A stretch of 64,000 nt of DNA from an uncultured Saprospiraceae bacterium (GTDB lineage Bacteria; Bacteroidota; Bacteroidia; Chitinophagales; Saprospiraceae), in NCBI GenBank assembly GCA_937980645.1, contig CALJPQ010000023.1, forward strand, positions 19,475-83,474. Reading direction: 5' to 3'. The translations under genes and the position numbers were made by a program. Of this stretch, positions 61,269-64,000 are shown piece after piece. Below the pieces are notes generated by a model. That model did not search any database. It was not told where the DNA came from and saw nothing but the letters and a program-made list of their open reading frames with translations. The first letter of the stretch is position 1. Each line of letters starts with the position of its first letter.

Positions 61269-63620
61269 TTAATGGAGGAGGACAATTTTCACCACCACGC
61301 CCTCCGGGTTTTCCAACGAGCGGGTGCTGGTGGCAAAGACGGTGTAAACGCCACTGGCCACGCGGCGCCCTAAGTAATCGCGCCCGTTCCAGATGGCCTG
61401 CCCACCTACGGCTCGGCCCTCATAGACGAGGTTGCCCGCCACGTCGGTAATCTTTACGTTAGCATCGCGCGCCAGGCCGTAGATGGCAATAGGGCCGTCG
61501 TAGTCAGGGCGCACCGGGTTAGGGTAGGCGTAGGGTTTGTCGCTATGCACAGGGCCCCCCTGGGTGGCCTCAGCGCGGTACGAGATGAGGCCTTTGTTAG
61601 TGGCTATCCAGACTTCTCCGGTGGTGTGGTCAATGGCGATATCGCGGATGTTGTTGTCCAACAGTGGGCTGTTAGTAGCGTTGAAGCGAGCAATCTGCGC
61701 ATCACCGGAGGGCGAGAGCACGAAGATGCCGTTGGTGGTGCCCACCCATTTACGGTTGGCGCCGTCCACGGCGATGGTCTGAACGGACTCGTTTTCGAGC
61801 AGGTAGCCATTGAAGCCATCCACCGTTACGATGCGGCGCGTACCGCGGCAGATGTCTCGGAAGGCGTTGGCGCCGCACTGGAAGCTGACGATGCCCTGGA
61901 TAGTGCCCACCCACACATCGCCGTCCAGGTCCACGGTAATGCAGTTGACCGTATTGGTAGGTAACACGCTGTTGGCGGTCGTTATCTGCCGGTAATTGTC
62001 GTCGGCAGGGTCGTCTATATTGGTTCCGCTGTCGTACACTAGCAGTCCGCCATTAAAGCCGACGACGAACCATTTGTAGCCATTGCGGTCCACAGCGACT
62101 TGCAGCAGGTTGTTGACTGGAGCGGTGAAGTTGCGCAGCGTTCCATCGGCCTTCAGCACAGCGATGGGCCGTTGTGGAGCGCTGTAGTTGCTGATCCATA
62201 GATTGGCGTTGCCGTCGAAGGCTAAGCCCCCGATGGCCGTTCGGTTGGCGCCCGCAATGCCAGCACTTTGCAGTATGGAGTTGTTCTGAGTGTATGCCTT
62301 GGCCGGCTGGCCGACGCCCATGGCCTCCACTAAGCCGCCCCAGAAGCTGCCGATGTAAAACTTGTTGGGCACGAACGGATGCACGACCACGCGCCACAAG
62401 TCCACATGGCTATCCGACGGTACGAGTTCGGGGTTGGTGCCCTCGTAGAAGCGCGTCCATTGGCCATCAGGCTCCCGGATATACAGACCGGCGCGGTTGT
62501 ACAGCGGCGCCAACGTTTGCTCATTGCCGGGCGTGGCGACAAACACGCGCCCTTGCGAAACTTCGATTTCGGAAACACCTTCCCGATAGGGTGAATTATA
62601 GCGGAAGCGGTCGCATTTCTCTGAAACGGCATCGTAGTAGCGGAAATCGTCTTTGGCATCAGCCATCCAGAACCGGCGCGTACCGTCTTCAATGCAATAG
62701 AGCGGATTGGTAGCATCACAAACCCAATGGATCTCGTAGGGGCCATCAAACGGTCCGCCCATATATTGGATATTGCCATTAAAGCCTCTGCGACGCCCGA
62801 TGACTAAGCCTGCGCCTTCAGCGGTCAGAAAAGAGACGTCAAACTCAGGGTGCCAGCCAATAGTGTCTAACTTATTACCGTCGTAGCGACACAAGGCCCG
62901 GCCCAAGCCCATAAAAATCAGACCTTTATACGAGACCATATCGCCGGCGGCAAAACCTTGCGGCAGCCCTTGCAGAGGCCCGAGTGCCTCCCAGCGTCCA
63001 AAATCGGCTGGATTGGCGTCGTTAAGCGGCAGCCGAAAAAAGCCCTCCTGTGTACTGGCATACAAATAGCCTTGATGTACCTCCACCGTGCGCACGACCG
63101 CATCTGTAAACGTGGTGAACACCACCTCAGCACGCTCCAGATTGAGTTTCAGGATACCAAAGCCGCAAGCCAAGTAGGCAAAGGCGCCGTCAAAAGCCAC
63201 ATCGTAAACCCTTCGGTCGCCCACGAGCTGACGGTTAAGAACGATAATGGGCACGTTGCGCACCGAGCCGTTATCGGCCCGCCAGAGGTCTATATTACTG
63301 TTCTGATAAACGATCAGGAGCGAACGGGTGGCCCGGTTGAAGCCGATGCGTTCGATGCCGGCATCGCTCAGGCCCTCTACGCGCGTAATGAAGCGCGGCG
63401 TGCGCTCCGTTTTGTCCACTTCTACGACGGCCCATTCGGTAGCCAGGTATGCTTTGCTTTCGCTTTGCGCCACAAAGGCAGCGCGTTGCCACGGCAGGTG
63501 CTGGCGCCATTGGCCCAGGGCAATGTCGGGAAAGCGCGTGGTCGTCTGGCTCATCGCCTGCTCAGACAGACAGAGTGCCGCTAAAACACTAAAGACAAGG
63601 GGAAAAGGCTGCATTTGCAT
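61269..63620 (-). CDS. porZ: PorZ-like type IX secretion protein
   Basis: 783 residues, as long as known PorZ. Signal peptide ending SEQAMSQ; two-component-regulator-like beta-propellers (about 40-680, with repeats such as KWVGTTNGIFVLSPSG and VWIATNKGLISYRAEAT); and a C-terminal sorting-type domain (about 695-783, YAYPNPVRPDYDGPIAIYGLARDANVKITDVAGNLVYEGRAVGGQAIWNGRDYLGRRVASGVYTVFATS). PorZ works at the cell surface with the attachment complex that joins cargo to A-LPS. -7 box GATTTTTG (one mismatch) ends 4 bp before the ATG. Confidence 0.85.
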   Translation of the reverse strand: MQMQPFPLVFSVLAALCLSEQAMSQTTTRFPDIALGQWRQHLPWQRAAFVAQSESKAYLATEWAVVEVDKTERTPRFITRVEGLSDAGIERIGFNRATRSLLIVYQNSNIDLWRADNGSVRNVPIIVLNRQLVGDRRVYDVAFDGAFAYLACGFGILKLNLERAEVVFTTFTDAVVRTVEVHQGYLYASTQEGFFRLPLNDANPADFGRWEALGPLQGLPQGFAAGDMVSYKGLIFMGLGRALCRYDGNKLDTIGWHPEFDVSFLTAEGAGLVIGRRRGFNGNIQYMGGPFDGPYEIHWVCDATNPLYCIEDGTRRFWMADAKDDFRYYDAVSEKCDRFRYNSPYREGVSEIEVSQGRVFVATPGNEQTLAPLYNRAGLYIREPDGQWTRFYEGTNPELVPSDSHVDLWRVVVHPFVPNKFYIGSFWGGLVEAMGVGQPAKAYTQNNSILQSAGIAGANRTAIGGLAFDGNANLWISNYSAPQRPIAVLKADGTLRNFTAPVNNLLQVAVDRNGYKWFVVGFNGGLLVYDSGTNIDDPADDNYRQITTANSVLPTNTVNCITVDLDGDVWVGTIQGIVSFQCGANAFRDICRGTRRIVTVDGFNGYLLENESVQTIAVDGANRKWVGTTNGIFVLSPSGDAQIARFNATNSPLLDNNIRDIAIDHTTGEVWIATNKGLISYRAEATQGGPVHSDKPYAYPNPVRPDYDGPIAIYGLARDANVKITDVAGNLVYEGRAVGGQAIWNGRDYLGRRVASGVYTVFATSTRSLENPEGVVVKIVLLH

Positions 63621-63623
63621 AGT

Positions 63624-63631
63624 GCAAAAAT
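63624..63631 (-). promoter_or_regulatory. -7 element (GATTTTTG), leaderless context
   Basis: One mismatch to TAnnTTTG on the minus strand, 4 bases (CACT) before the porZ ATG at 63620. Confidence 0.45.
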
Positions 63632-63812
63632 CGAGTGTCCTAATCGGATTTTTTCCATCCGCGTTGGCGCGGCTGCATGTAGGCAGGTTGCCTGTTGCAT
63701 ATCCAGACCTCTCTTCAAAACACCGATAAAGTGAAATGCGAAAACCCGCCCATCGTCTTCAGCAGTAACGAAAGAGAGGCGCTTTTCAACAATGCAACAA
63801 AGCGCCCTTACA

Positions 63813-63820
63813 TACCTTTG
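63813..63820 (+). promoter_or_regulatory. TAnnTTTG -7 promoter element
   Basis: TACCTTTG, perfect match, 18 bp before the AAA-ATPase-like gene at 63839. Confidence 0.6.
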
Positions 63821-63838
63821 CAAGGAAACAAGGGTAAC

Positions 63839-64000
63839 ATGGCTCTTCAAAAACTTCCCATCGGGCTGCAGGACTTCCGGAAAATCCGGGAAAACGGCTT
63901 CAAGTACGTGGACAAAACGCGGTATATCTACCAGCTTTGCCAGACGCCCGGTGCTTTTTTCCTCTCACGCCCGCGCCGCTTTGGAAAGTCCCTAACCCTA
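63839..64000 (+). CDS. AAA-ATPase-like / PD-(D/E)XK protein, 5' end only
   Basis: The first 54 residues are visible: MALQKLPIGLQDFRKIRENG, VDKTRYIYQL and FFLSRPRRFGKSLTL. The last is the Walker A-like RPRRFGKSL of the AAA-ATPase-like/DUF1703 family, which usually ends in a PD-(D/E)XK nuclease domain outside the window. Such genes are common, often multicopy and of unknown role. It has a TACCTTTG box directly upstream. Confidence 0.85.
   Translation, partial: MALQKLPIGLQDFRKIRENGFKYVDKTRYIYQLCQTPGAFFLSRPRRFGKSLTL

Overview
The window is a 64 kb piece of a Bacteroidota chromosome. Evidence: many perfect TAnnTTTG promoter boxes (the Bacteroidota -7 element), a type IX secretion (T9SS) sorting tail on a 1958-residue surface protein, a PorZ-like T9SS protein, a SusC/TonB-type receptor with a carboxypeptidase-like N-terminal domain, and Bacteroidota-typical families (DUF4249, DUF3127, DUF2452, DinB, LytTR/LytS pairs). 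The moderately high G+C and family content would fit the Saprospiria/Chitinophagia side of the phylum, but rank below phylum is inference. No rRNA, tRNA, phage, IS element or CRISPR array was seen. Most of the window is chromosomal housekeeping in short operons.

Layout. 0-8 kb: truncated acidic protein (minus), glutamine amidotransferase, three tandem palindromes, zinc-ribbon protein, then a rightward run of RluD-type pseudouridine synthase, lipid kinase, SUI1/YciH, CNT nucleoside transporter and an EAD11-like/TPR protein. 8-17.4 kb: PKD/outer-membrane protein, TPR-CHAT protease, sterol-desaturase-like enzyme and rhodanese, rsmA, flippase. 17.5-25 kb: cell-wall amidase with SH3 domains, amidase-signature enzyme, FkbM methyltransferase, DUF4249 lipoprotein with terminator, panB, a possible 44-aa micro-gene, sirtuin, HExxH lipoprotein. 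25-28.5 kb (minus): tmRNA, SWIM protein, rlmH, rhomboid. 28.6-37.5 kb: saccharopine-dehydrogenase-like enzyme, prolyl oligopeptidase, DinB, an exported protein coupled to murB, then pyrD and glyA on minus.

37.7-48 kb is the most interesting part: a giant T9SS cargo protein, a small gene made of two EAD11-like units, a LytTR response regulator, and divergently a LytS-type sensor kinase. Two 38-bp near-identical sites, each carrying two direct half-sites 21 bp apart, lie upstream of the giant gene and of the EAD11-like gene. That spacing is typical of LytTR regulators, so the pair probably controls both genes.

48-64 kb: peptide-binding lipoprotein, DUF3127 (SSB-like tail), CvpA-like protein, M50 protease with CBS domains, an Rpn-type nuclease gene interrupted by an amber codon, LolC/E-like permease, membrane protein plus winged-helix regulator, TonB receptor, TPR protein, truB, an arginyl-tRNA-protein-transferase-like gene, DUF2452, porZ and the start of an AAA-ATPase-like gene that leaves the window.

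Functional threads: ribosome/RNA maintenance (rluD, yciH, rsmA, rlmH, tmRNA, truB), envelope and cell wall (murB, amidase, flippase, LolC/E-like permease, TonB receptor), surface display through T9SS (giant cargo, porZ), and signalling or conflict-type adaptors (two EAD11-like proteins, a CHAT protease).
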